A DNA stretch of 7,285 nucleotides from SAR86 cluster bacterium (GTDB taxonomy: Bacteria > Pseudomonadota > Gammaproteobacteria > Pseudomonadales > Azotimanducaceae). Made by a program: the position numbers and the translations under genes. Positions 1 to 6,551 of the stretch are shown in pieces (the stretch's first letter is position 1; the number at the start of each line of letters is the position of its first letter). The notes below the pieces were generated by a model. That model was given only the letters and a program-made list of their open reading frames with translations. It was not told the DNA's origin and searched no databases. Location of the stretch: positions 1 to 7,285 of the forward strand of contig JABMOJ010000264.1 of the NCBI GenBank assembly GCA_013204195.1, in the 5' to 3' direction.

Positions 1-429
<429 letters not shown>

Positions 430-453
430 TCTCTCGTTAGAGGACTAGTTACC

Positions 454-873
454 ATGGCATCAACTGTACATTGCAGTATCGTCAGCGCCGAGCTTGAGAT
501 TTTTTCGGGCATGGTCGAGATGGTTGTGGCCTCTGGGACCATTGGTGAGCTGGGTCTTTTTCCCGGCCACACGCCATTACTCAGTGGCGTCAAGCCAGGT
601 CCGGTTCGATTGCGCTTGGAAGGCGGCGAAGAAGAGATTTTCTTCGCCTCTGGCGGCTATATTGAGGTTCAGCCGACGTCGATCACGATTCTTGCCGACA
701 CGGCGATCCGAGCTGATGATATCGATGAAGCGGCTGCCGTTGAAGCGCAGCAAAAAGCCGAACGGGAGCTTGCCGATAATCGTGCGGATATCGACTTTGG
801 TCGTGTCAGTGCTGATCTTGCGGAGCAGGCAGCGATGTTGCGAACCATTCGCAAGTTTCGGGAGATGCGATAA
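454..873 (+). CDS. atpC: F1Fo ATP synthase subunit epsilon
   Basis: This 139-residue protein has the same length as E. coli AtpC. Epsilon sits on the central stalk with gamma, couples rotation to catalysis and inhibits ATP hydrolysis through its C-terminal helices. Residues 1-85 form the beta-sandwich domain, with GELGLFPGHTPLL (31-43), ASGGYIEVQP (65-74) and ILADTAIR (79-86), all close to E. coli. Residues 88-139 are the charged, Ala-rich helical hairpin. The ATG at 454 is preceded by AGAGGA (439-444) at a 9-base spacing, and the protein start MASTVHCSIVSAE aligns with E. coli MAMTYHLDVVSAE. The gene is the last of the atp operon, followed by a terminator. The epsilon ATP-binding motif (I/L)DxxRA reads IDEAAA at 90-95, so its Arg is Ala here. 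Confidence 0.98.
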   Translation: MASTVHCSIVSAELEIFSGMVEMVVASGTIGELGLFPGHTPLLSGVKPGPVRLRLEGGEEEIFFASGGYIEVQPTSITILADTAIRADDIDEAAAVEAQQKAERELADNRADIDFGRVSADLAEQAAMLRTIRKFREMR

Positions 874-918
874 GCGCGCTCGCCCTTCGATTGCTTGAAT
901 GTTGAAGAAGTTAAAATG

Positions 919-945
919 AGGGTAGCGCGAGCTACCCTTTTTTTT
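919..945 (+). terminator. Rho-independent terminator of the atp operon
   Basis: AGGGTAGC (919-926) pairs perfectly with GCTACCCT (931-938) around the loop GCGA, a stable GNRA-type tetraloop. A run of T extends to 945 and an AAAA block (913-916) lies upstream. The stem starts 45 bases after the atpC stop codon, where the atp transcript should end. It separates the atp operon from glmU, implying that glmU has its own promoter or depends on readthrough. The opposite strand has only a short A-rich block after the stem, so this is mainly a one-way terminator. Confidence 0.95.
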
Positions 946-983
946 GGGTTAAATGTCTATCCCTAGTGCCCCTAAGATCAGGT

Positions 984-989
984 TAGAAT
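984..989 (+). promoter_or_regulatory. Candidate -10 element for glmUS (weak)
   Basis: TAGAAT matches the sigma-70 -10 consensus TATAAT at five of six positions and lies in the only gap between the atp terminator and glmU. There is no convincing -35: the bases at a 17-bp spacing (961-966, CCCTAG) do not resemble TTGACA, and no TGn extension is present. If the element is used, transcription would begin at about 995-997, on the glmU start codon itself. This is a suggestion only. Confidence 0.25.
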
Positions 990-995
990 GGCGTC

Positions 996-2354
996 ATGAA
1001 GACACTCGAAGTTTGTATACTGGCTGCCGGCATGGGCAGCAGAATGAAATCACCCCTGCCTAAAGTTCTCCACCCGTTGGCGGGCAGACCCATGCTCGGT
1101 CACTTGTTGGCCACGGTGGCGGAACTCAAACCCCATAAGGTTCATGTGGTGGTTGGCCAAGGCGCTGAGCAGGTTCGGGCGGCGTTTGCCGACCAAGATA
1201 TTCAATGGGCTCTGCAAGCTGAGCAGCGGGGTACGGGCCACGCGGTTATGCAAGCACTACCAAAAGTTAGTGATAACTCACTTCTGCTTATCCTTGCTGG
1301 CGACGGGCCATTGATCAGTGCGGACACCCTGCGGTCACTGCTGCAAAGCGCTGCGGCGCTGACGGTTCTGACCGTTGACCAAGCGGACCCTAGCCACTAT
1401 GGGCGGATCATTCGTGATGATACGGGCGCGATCACCGAGATCGTTGAAGAACGAGATGCCACCCCTACGCAGCGCTTGATTCGTGAGGTGAATACCGGGG
1501 TTATGCTGGCTCAAGCCGATCTCCTTAAAACCTGGACCGCGAGCCTGACCACGGACAATGAACAAGGTGAATACCTGCTGACGGATATCGTTGCCATCGC
1601 CACTAACGCCGGTCGACCCGTTAGCCCGGTGAAAGCTGAGGATCCGGGAGAGCTTCAAGGCATCAATAACTTTGCCCAATTGGCCGCTGCCGAACGCTAT
1701 TGGCAGCGCCGTCGCGCCCATCAATTAATGTTGGCGGGGGTGCATCTGCCGGACCCTGAACGGATCGATATTCGGGGTGAGCTGATCACCGGTCGTAATG
1801 TTCATATTGATGTCAACTGTATCTTTGAGGGTCGTGTGGTGCTGGGTGATAACGTCCGTATTGGCCCGAACTGTGTTATCAGAGACGCCGAACTGGCGAA
1901 TGATGTGCAGATTAAGGCCTTTACCATGCTTGAGGGTGCGCGCATCGGTACCCAAGGCCAGGTTGGCCCATACGCGCGCTTGCGACCGGGTACTCAATTG
2001 TTGAGTGACGCGCGCGTGGGTAATTTTGTAGAGATCAAAAACACCATTCTCGGTCAAGGCAGCAAGGCCTCACACCTAAGTTACTTAGGCGATGCCATTA
2101 TCGGTCAAGGGGTGAATATTGGCGCAGGCACAATTACCTGTAACTACGATGGGGTGAACAAGCACCAAACAGTGATCGAAGACTTAGTGTTTGTCGGCTC
2201 CAATACGGCGTTAGTTGCCCCGATAACGATCGGAGCCGGCGCGACGCTGGCTGCCGGCTCAACCATCACGCGAGATGTTAAACAAGGGCAGTTGGCGGTG
2301 GCTCGTGGTCGCCAGTCAGCTATCGATAACTGGCAAGGGCCCAGGGACAAGTAA
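996..2354 (+). CDS. glmU: Bifunctional N-acetylglucosamine-1-phosphate uridyltransferase / glucosamine-1-phosphate acetyltransferase
   Basis: This 452-residue cytoplasmic enzyme (E. coli 456) acetylates GlcN-1-P with acetyl-CoA and then joins the product to UTP, giving UDP-GlcNAc. Residues 1-225 are the Rossmann-like uridyltransferase: LAAGMGSRMKSPLPKVLH at 9-26 with catalytic Arg16 and Lys23, QAEQRGTGHA at 74-83, Mg-binding Asp103 in AGDGPL, and Asn224. After a linker helix, residues ~248-437 form a left-handed beta-helix of hexapeptide repeats. The acetyltransferase His360 lies in KASHLSYLGD, with Tyr363, Asn374, Ala377, Ser402 and Arg437 matching E. coli positions. An in-frame TAG at 984 leaves ATG 996 as the only start upstream of the nucleotide-binding loop. 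Its Shine-Dalgarno is poor (AGG at 980-982). The gene abuts glmS. Val106 of the E. coli YGDVPL motif is Gly here. Confidence 0.98.
   Translation: MKTLEVCILAAGMGSRMKSPLPKVLHPLAGRPMLGHLLATVAELKPHKVHVVVGQGAEQVRAAFADQDIQWALQAEQRGTGHAVMQALPKVSDNSLLLILAGDGPLISADTLRSLLQSAAALTVLTVDQADPSHYGRIIRDDTGAITEIVEERDATPTQRLIREVNTGVMLAQADLLKTWTASLTTDNEQGEYLLTDIVAIATNAGRPVSPVKAEDPGELQGINNFAQLAAAERYWQRRRAHQLMLAGVHLPDPERIDIRGELITGRNVHIDVNCIFEGRVVLGDNVRIGPNCVIRDAELANDVQIKAFTMLEGARIGTQGQVGPYARLRPGTQLLSDARVGNFVEIKNTILGQGSKASHLSYLGDAIIGQGVNIGAGTITCNYDGVNKHQTVIEDLVFVGSNTALVAPITIGAGATLAAGSTITRDVKQGQLAVARGRQSAIDNWQGPRDK
2343..2347 (+). promoter_or_regulatory. glmS ribosome binding site inside the glmU 3' end
   Basis: AGGGA lies within the last codons of glmU, seven bases before the glmS ATG. 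The junction reads TAAATG, so the glmU stop (2352-2354) touches the glmS start (2355) directly. A ribosome ending glmU is therefore placed at the glmS start, which makes translational coupling likely. The spacing fixes ATG 2355 as the start, as does the need for Cys directly after the initiator Met. Confidence 0.8.
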
Positions 2355-4184
2355 ATGTGTGGAATTGTTGGCGCGGCAACGCGTAGAAATGTCGCCGGTA
2401 TCTTACTGGAAGGCCTGCAGCGCCTAGAATACCGTGGTTATGATTCCGCGGGCTTATCGATAATTGATGCCAGCGGCCAGATCCAGCGTTTACGTCGAGT
2501 AGGTAAGGTCCAGGCGCTCGCGAGCGCCTGGCAAGCGGCGCCGGTGGATGGCCAACTGGGCATTTCCCATACTCGTTGGGCCACCCATGGCAAGCCGACG
2601 GAAGACAACGCGCATCCGCACCACTCCAGCAATGATGTGGCAGTCGTCCACAATGGGATTATCGAAAACCATGAGCCACTGCGAATCGCCCTCGTGGCTG
2701 CTGGCTATATATTTTCTAGCGATACCGACACCGAGGTGATCGCCCACCTGGTACATCAAGAGGTCGCCAGTTGCGGTGACTTTCGTCTGGGTGTCGTCCA
2801 AGCGTTGGCTAAACTGAAGGGTGCCTACGCGGTGGCGGTCATTCATAAGGATTATCCATCGTCGATTATGGCAGCTCGGGTGGGCAGTCCTTTAGTTGTT
2901 GGCCTTGGCATTGGTGAGAATTACGTCGCCTCAGATCCTCAAGCCCTGCGCCCAGTTACCGATCGCTTTATCTTTTTGGATGAAGGCGAGATGGTCGAAG
3001 TGCAGGCCGACGGCATTATCTTTCATGGCACGAATACCGCCACGGTTGCGCAAAGAACGGTGCAAATTGATACGCGCATTGATGCCACGGACAAAGGCAC
3101 TCATCGCCACTATATGACCAAAGAGATTTATGAGCAGCCCGAAACCGTCGCGGCGACATTAGAAGGTCGGGTCACAGCCAAGCATGTGCTGGAAAGCGCC
3201 TTTGGCGTGAACGCCGGCGCGGTTTTTGCGAAAACCCAGGCGATTCAGATCGTGGCCTGTGGCAGTAGCTATTATACCGGCCTGGTGGCGCGCTACTGGT
3301 TTGAAGAAATTGCCGGCATTCCCTGCAGTGTCGAGGTTGCCAGCGAATTTCGTTATCGCCAGGTTGCCGTCATCCCCGGTACGCTGCTGGTGACCATCTC
3401 TCAATCAGGTGAAACCGCCGATACCCTGGCGGCCCTGCGGAATGCGACAAACTCGAACTATGTGGCGAGCCTGTGCTTGTGTAATGTTGCCGATAGCAGC
3501 CTGGTCAGAGAGTCGGACTTATGCTTGTTGATTCACGCGGGACCAGAAATTTGTGTGGCCTCCACCAAGGCGTTTACCGCGCAGCTCGCCGATCTGTTGA
3601 TGCTGGTGATAGTGATTGCCAAGTACCATGGTTTGGATGACGCGGCCGAGCAAAAGTTGGTGACGGCATTGCTGAGCGTTCCTGCCCAGATCCATCGAGC
3701 GCTGGCGTTAGATGATGCAATCAAGGTTGTTGCTCGACAGTTTGTGGATAAACAACATGCACTGTTTCTCGGTCGTGGCCCCCACTATCCCGTGGCGATG
3801 GAGGGTGCGCTCAAGCTCAAGGAGATTTCCTATATTCATGCGGAGGGCTATCCCAGTGGTGAGTTGAAGCATGGCCCGCTGGCCCTAGTCGATGCGAGCA
3901 TGCCCGTGGTGGCGGTTGCCCCCACCGATGAGCTGTTAGACAAACTGAAATCTAACTTACAGGAAGTCAAAGCCAGAGGCGGTCAATTGATTGTTTTTGG
4001 TGACTCAGATCGGTTTGTTGACGAGGACGGCACTACCCTTGTTCACATGCCGCACTGTGACCCGGTGATCGCGCCGATTATCTATACCATACCCATGCAA
4101 TTGTTGGCTTATCATGTGGCGGTAGCTAAGGGCACGGATGTAGATCAGCCTCGAAACCTCGCAAAATCGGTTACGGTTGAATAG
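2355..4184 (+). CDS. glmS: Glutamine--fructose-6-phosphate aminotransferase (isomerizing)
   Basis: GlmS makes glucosamine-6-phosphate from fructose-6-phosphate and glutamine, the committed step to UDP-GlcNAc, in the cytoplasm. It has 609 residues, as in E. coli. The N-terminal nucleophile (Ntn) glutaminase domain (~2-220) begins MCGIVGA, so Cys2 becomes the catalytic residue once Met is removed. Supporting motifs are HTRWATHG (72-79), HNGIIENHEPLR (99-110) and SDTDTEVIAHL (122-132). Two SIS sugar-phosphate isomerase domains follow: CGSSYY (302-307) and SQSGETADTL (349-358) in the first, then GRGPHYPVAMEGALKLKE (473-490) and GELKHGP (502-508) in the second. The terminus DVDQPRNLAKSVTVE carries catalytic Lys604 and is identical to E. 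coli. The enteric GlmZ small-RNA site lies in a long glmU-glmS leader that is absent here. A perfect 22-bp palindrome lies within codons 52-59. Confidence 0.99.
   Translation: MCGIVGAATRRNVAGILLEGLQRLEYRGYDSAGLSIIDASGQIQRLRRVGKVQALASAWQAAPVDGQLGISHTRWATHGKPTEDNAHPHHSSNDVAVVHNGIIENHEPLRIALVAAGYIFSSDTDTEVIAHLVHQEVASCGDFRLGVVQALAKLKGAYAVAVIHKDYPSSIMAARVGSPLVVGLGIGENYVASDPQALRPVTDRFIFLDEGEMVEVQADGIIFHGTNTATVAQRTVQIDTRIDATDKGTHRHYMTKEIYEQPETVAATLEGRVTAKHVLESAFGVNAGAVFAKTQAIQIVACGSSYYTGLVARYWFEEIAGIPCSVEVASEFRYRQVAVIPGTLLVTISQSGETADTLAALRNATNSNYVASLCLCNVADSSLVRESDLCLLIHAGPEICVASTKAFTAQLADLLMLVIVIAKYHGLDDAAEQKLVTALLSVPAQIHRALALDDAIKVVARQFVDKQHALFLGRGPHYPVAMEGALKLKEISYIHAEGYPSGELKHGPLALVDASMPVVAVAPTDELLDKLKSNLQEVKARGGQLIVFGDSDRFVDEDGTTLVHMPHCDPVIAPIIYTIPMQLLAYHVAVAKGTDVDQPRNLAKSVTVE
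2510..2531. repeat. Perfect 22-bp palindrome inside glmS
   Basis: The half-site CCAGGCGCTCG (2510-2520) is followed at once by its exact reverse complement (2521-2531). As RNA it could form a nine-pair GC-rich stem closed by a CGCG loop. No T-run follows, so it is not an intrinsic terminator. It covers codons 52-59 of glmS, residues VQALASAW, a stretch that differs from E. coli GlmS. The symmetry is directly visible; any function is unknown. Confidence 0.9.
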
Positions 4185-4211
4185 GTTCTATATCAGTTTT
4201 TTCATATAAGG
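4150..4211 (+). other. Predicted attTn7 (TnsD target at the glmS 3' end plus insertion point), unoccupied
   Basis: Tn7-type elements that encode TnsD recognise the last codons of glmS and insert about 25 bp past the stop. Bases 4161-4180, covering the final AKSVTVE codons, appear identical to the E. coli glmS end as remembered. The predicted insertion point is about 4205-4211. No Tn7-like end sequence, target duplication or transposition gene is seen before uvrD begins at 4288, so the site looks empty. The location is inferred from the E. coli model. Confidence 0.7.
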
Positions 4212-4229
4212 GAAAAACCTAAAAAGGTT
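4182..4229 (+). repeat. Cluster of short overlapping inverted repeats after glmS
   Basis: AACCT (4216-4220) can pair with AGGTT (4225-4229) around AAAA. The same AACCTA can instead pair with TAGGTT (4182-4187), which includes the glmS stop codon. TTTTTC (4198-4203) can also pair with GAAAAA (4212-4217). These folds exclude one another. None is GC-rich and none is followed by a T-run on the + strand, so no good glmS terminator is seen. A TATAAG hexamer at 4205-4210 resembles a -10 element for uvrD but has no clear -35. The rest of the gap to 4287 holds only the uvrD ribosome binding site. Confidence 0.35.
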
Positions 4230-4272
4230 ACTCGAAAAAAGTGTGACTAACGCGCATTCATGATGCTTGCAT

Positions 4273-4277
4273 AGGGA
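4273..4277 (+). promoter_or_regulatory. Ribosome binding site selecting the TTG start of uvrD
   Basis: AGGGA lies 10 bases before TTG 4288. It decides between two in-frame TTG codons: the earlier one at 4267 has no purine-rich sequence upstream, and choosing it would put this site inside the gene. No in-frame ATG or GTG occurs between 4267 and the Walker A motif that would preserve the conserved N-terminus. Confidence 0.65.
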
Positions 4278-4287
4278 AATATTTACA

Positions 4288-6525
4288 TTGGTTGTATCCG
4301 ATATCCTCGATTCTTTGAATGAGTACCAACGTCAGGCCGTGTCTGCACCTACCGGAAGTTACCTGATTTTGGCGGGCGCCGGCAGTGGTAAAACCCGAGT
4401 GCTGACTCACCGAATCGCCTGGCTGATTCAGACTCACGGGGTTTCCCCTCACGGTATTCTCGCGGTGACCTTCACCAATAAGGCGGCAGCGGAAATGCGC
4501 GCTCGAATAGAGTCGTTGATGGAAACTCCCTTGCGGGGCATGTGGGTCGGCACCTTTCATGGCATTGCTCACCGATTGTTACGGGCGCATTGGCAGGAAG
4601 CAAAACTCAACCAGAACTTCCAGATCCTTGATGGCGACGACCAGTTGCGACTGGTAAAGCGCGTGTTAGCAAGCCTTGATCTGGATGAAAAAAAATGGCC
4701 TGCCCGCCAGGCTCTTTGGTACATCAATGCGCAAAAAGACGAGGGCCTGCGACCTCGCCATATCGAAGATTTTGGCGATCTATATATCAAAACGCACGTG
4801 CAAATTTATGCGGCCTATGAGACCGCCTGTGAGCGCGGCGGGATGGTGGATTTTGCTGAATTGCTGCTTCGGGCTCATGAGTTATGGCTGAACAATCCTC
4901 GTCTACTGCAGCACTATCAACAACGATTTTCGCAACTGCTGGTGGACGAGTTTCAGGATACCAATACGATTCAGTACGCCTGGATTCGTTTACTCGCCGG
5001 TGATCGAAATAACATTCTCGTGGTTGGTGATGATGATCAATCTATCTATGGTTGGCGCGGCGCGAAAATAGAAAATATTCAAAAATTCACCACTGATTTT
5101 CCGGCCAGTGAAATGATCCGCCTAGAGCAAAATTATCGGTCGACGGGATCGATTCTCAAGGCCGCTAATGGTTTGATTAGCTCAAATGCGGGTCGCTTGG
5201 GTAAGGAACTCTGGACTGAAGCGGCCGACGGCGAGCGTATTAATTTGTATGCGGCGTTTAACGAGATTGATCAGGCGCGATATATTGTCGAGCGCATCAA
5301 AGACTGGGTCGCGCAGGGTAATAGCTACACGGAGTGCGCTATCCTTTATCGTTCCAACGCACAATCACGGGTGCTGGAAGAAGCCCTACTTCGCAGTCAA
5401 CTGCCCTATCGGATTTATGGCGGTCAGCGGTTCTTTGAGCGTATGGAGATTCGCAATGTCCTGGCCTACATGCGCCTGCTGGGTAACAAGGACGCCGATG
5501 CTTCTTTCGAGCGGGTGGTCAATACGCCGAGTCGAGGTATTGGCGATCGTACGATCGAAGAGATCCGGCAGCTCGCTAGAAGCCAAAATATCTCTATGTG
5601 GCAAGCCGCTATCTTGCTCAAGGAGCAGGGCAAAGTAACGGGTCGGACAAAAAATGCCATTCAAGGTTTTATTACGCTGATCGAAGAGATGGATGCAGCA
5701 ACAGCAGATTTAGAGCTTGCCGAACTTTGTGAAATCGTTATACAGATGTCTGAGCTGCGGGAATATTACGAGAAAGAACGGGGTGAGCGCGGTCAAGCTC
5801 GGCTTGAGAATCTGCAAGAGTTGGTTACTGCGGCGCGAACCTTTGATCCGGATTCCGGGGTCGACTTTGATGATCCCGACGAGGTAGCGCCATTGTCGCT
5901 ATTTGATGATTTCCTGAACCATGCGGCTTTGGAGTCGGGCGAGGGACAAGGTGATATCCATCAGGATTGTGTTCAATTGATGACTCTGCACAGTGCCAAG
6001 GGTCTTGAGTTTCCTTTGGTATTTCTCGGCGGCATGGAAGAAGGCTTGTTCCCTCACAAGATGTCTTTGGAAGAACCGGGACGGCTCGAAGAAGAGCGCA
6101 GACTTTGCTACGTTGGCGTTACGCGTGCCATGCAACAGCTCTATCTGACCTATGCAGAATCCCGCCGAATCAACGGCTCAGAAACCTATAACCGTGTGTC
6201 TCGATTTGTCAGTGAGATTCCCAGTGAAATGGTCCAGGAAGTCAGGGCGCAACAATCTATCAGCCGGCCCGCCTATACCAGTAGTTTTAGCGCCGCGCGA
6301 CCAATGCCGAGTCGGGTGAATATCAATAGCATGCGGTCATTCGCCGATGCCGAACTGGGTGGTACTAACCTTAAATTAGGCCAGCGAGTTGTTCATGCTA
6401 AATTCGGCGAAGGCGTTGTGATCAACTATGAAGGTGAGGGTAAGCAGGCTCGAATCCAAGTCAACTTCAATCAAGAAGGTAGCAAGTGGTTGATGATGGC
6501 TTACGCGAATCTGCAGCCCGCTTGA
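4288..6525 (+). CDS. uvrD: DNA helicase II (UvrD, superfamily 1A 3'-5' helicase)
   Basis: UvrD unwinds DNA 3' to 5' using ATP. It removes the incised oligonucleotide in nucleotide excision repair, unwinds nicked strands in mismatch repair and clears RecA. The protein has 745 residues from TTG 4288 (E. coli 720). Walker A AGAGSGKT is at 29-36 with Lys35, motif Ia AVTFTNKAA at 59-67, motif II DEFQD at 220-224, motif III GDDDQSIYGWRG at 247-258, and LEQNYRS at 279-285 with Arg284. Motif V HSAKGLEF and motif VI VGVTRA (Arg613) follow. With this start, numbering equals E. coli through Arg284, which supports it. A divergent linker (~645-690) leads to the Tudor-like C-terminal domain (697-745), LGQRVVHAKFGEG, known to bind RNA polymerase. 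QKDEGLRP and the C-terminal match favour UvrD over Rep. No SOS (LexA) box was seen upstream. Confidence 0.97.
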   Translation: MVVSDILDSLNEYQRQAVSAPTGSYLILAGAGSGKTRVLTHRIAWLIQTHGVSPHGILAVTFTNKAAAEMRARIESLMETPLRGMWVGTFHGIAHRLLRAHWQEAKLNQNFQILDGDDQLRLVKRVLASLDLDEKKWPARQALWYINAQKDEGLRPRHIEDFGDLYIKTHVQIYAAYETACERGGMVDFAELLLRAHELWLNNPRLLQHYQQRFSQLLVDEFQDTNTIQYAWIRLLAGDRNNILVVGDDDQSIYGWRGAKIENIQKFTTDFPASEMIRLEQNYRSTGSILKAANGLISSNAGRLGKELWTEAADGERINLYAAFNEIDQARYIVERIKDWVAQGNSYTECAILYRSNAQSRVLEEALLRSQLPYRIYGGQRFFERMEIRNVLAYMRLLGNKDADASFERVVNTPSRGIGDRTIEEIRQLARSQNISMWQAAILLKEQGKVTGRTKNAIQGFITLIEEMDAATADLELAELCEIVIQMSELREYYEKERGERGQARLENLQELVTAARTFDPDSGVDFDDPDEVAPLSLFDDFLNHAALESGEGQGDIHQDCVQLMTLHSAKGLEFPLVFLGGMEEGLFPHKMSLEEPGRLEEERRLCYVGVTRAMQQLYLTYAESRRINGSETYNRVSRFVSEIPSEMVQEVRAQQSISRPAYTSSFSAARPMPSRVNINSMRSFADAELGGTNLKLGQRVVHAKFGEGVVINYEGEGKQARIQVNFNQEGSKWLMMAYANLQPA

Positions 6526-6551
6526 GCCAGCCTTTTCATCAGGACATTATT

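Noticed and set aside
838..854. A TTGCGAA / TTCGCAA inverted repeat near the atpC end
   Set aside because: It is coding, has a short stem and no following T-run. The real terminator is at 919-945.
494..898. A 134-codon + strand open frame overlapping atpC
   Set aside because: It lies in another frame over almost all of atpC, its product is Arg/Ser-rich without recognisable motifs, and atpC is an unmistakable conserved gene. It is a shadow frame.
1335..1724. A 129-codon - strand open frame within glmU
   Set aside because: It is antisense to a conserved gene with no motif, no ribosome binding site noted and no family resemblance.
2075..2089. A 7-bp inverted repeat (CCTAAGT) in glmU
   Set aside because: It falls on the acetyltransferase active-site codons, no T-run follows, and repeats of this length are expected by chance.
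2233..2260. An 8-bp inverted repeat (GAGCCGGC / GCCGGCTC) with a 12-base loop in glmU
   Set aside because: It arises from Ala/Gly-rich codons of the hexapeptide-repeat domain and has no terminator tail.
2852..2860. A DnaA-box-like TTATCCATC
   Set aside because: A single imperfect match inside glmS with no cluster of boxes or AT-rich unwinding region; not an origin.
4267..4287. An upstream TTG start that would add seven residues to UvrD
   Set aside because: It has no ribosome binding site and would extend the protein past the exact E. coli N-terminal alignment. TTG 4288 is better supported.
5544..5557. A 14-bp palindrome (CGATCGT and complement) in uvrD
   Set aside because: About 0.4 such palindromes are expected by chance in this window, and it encodes the conserved GIGDRT stretch.
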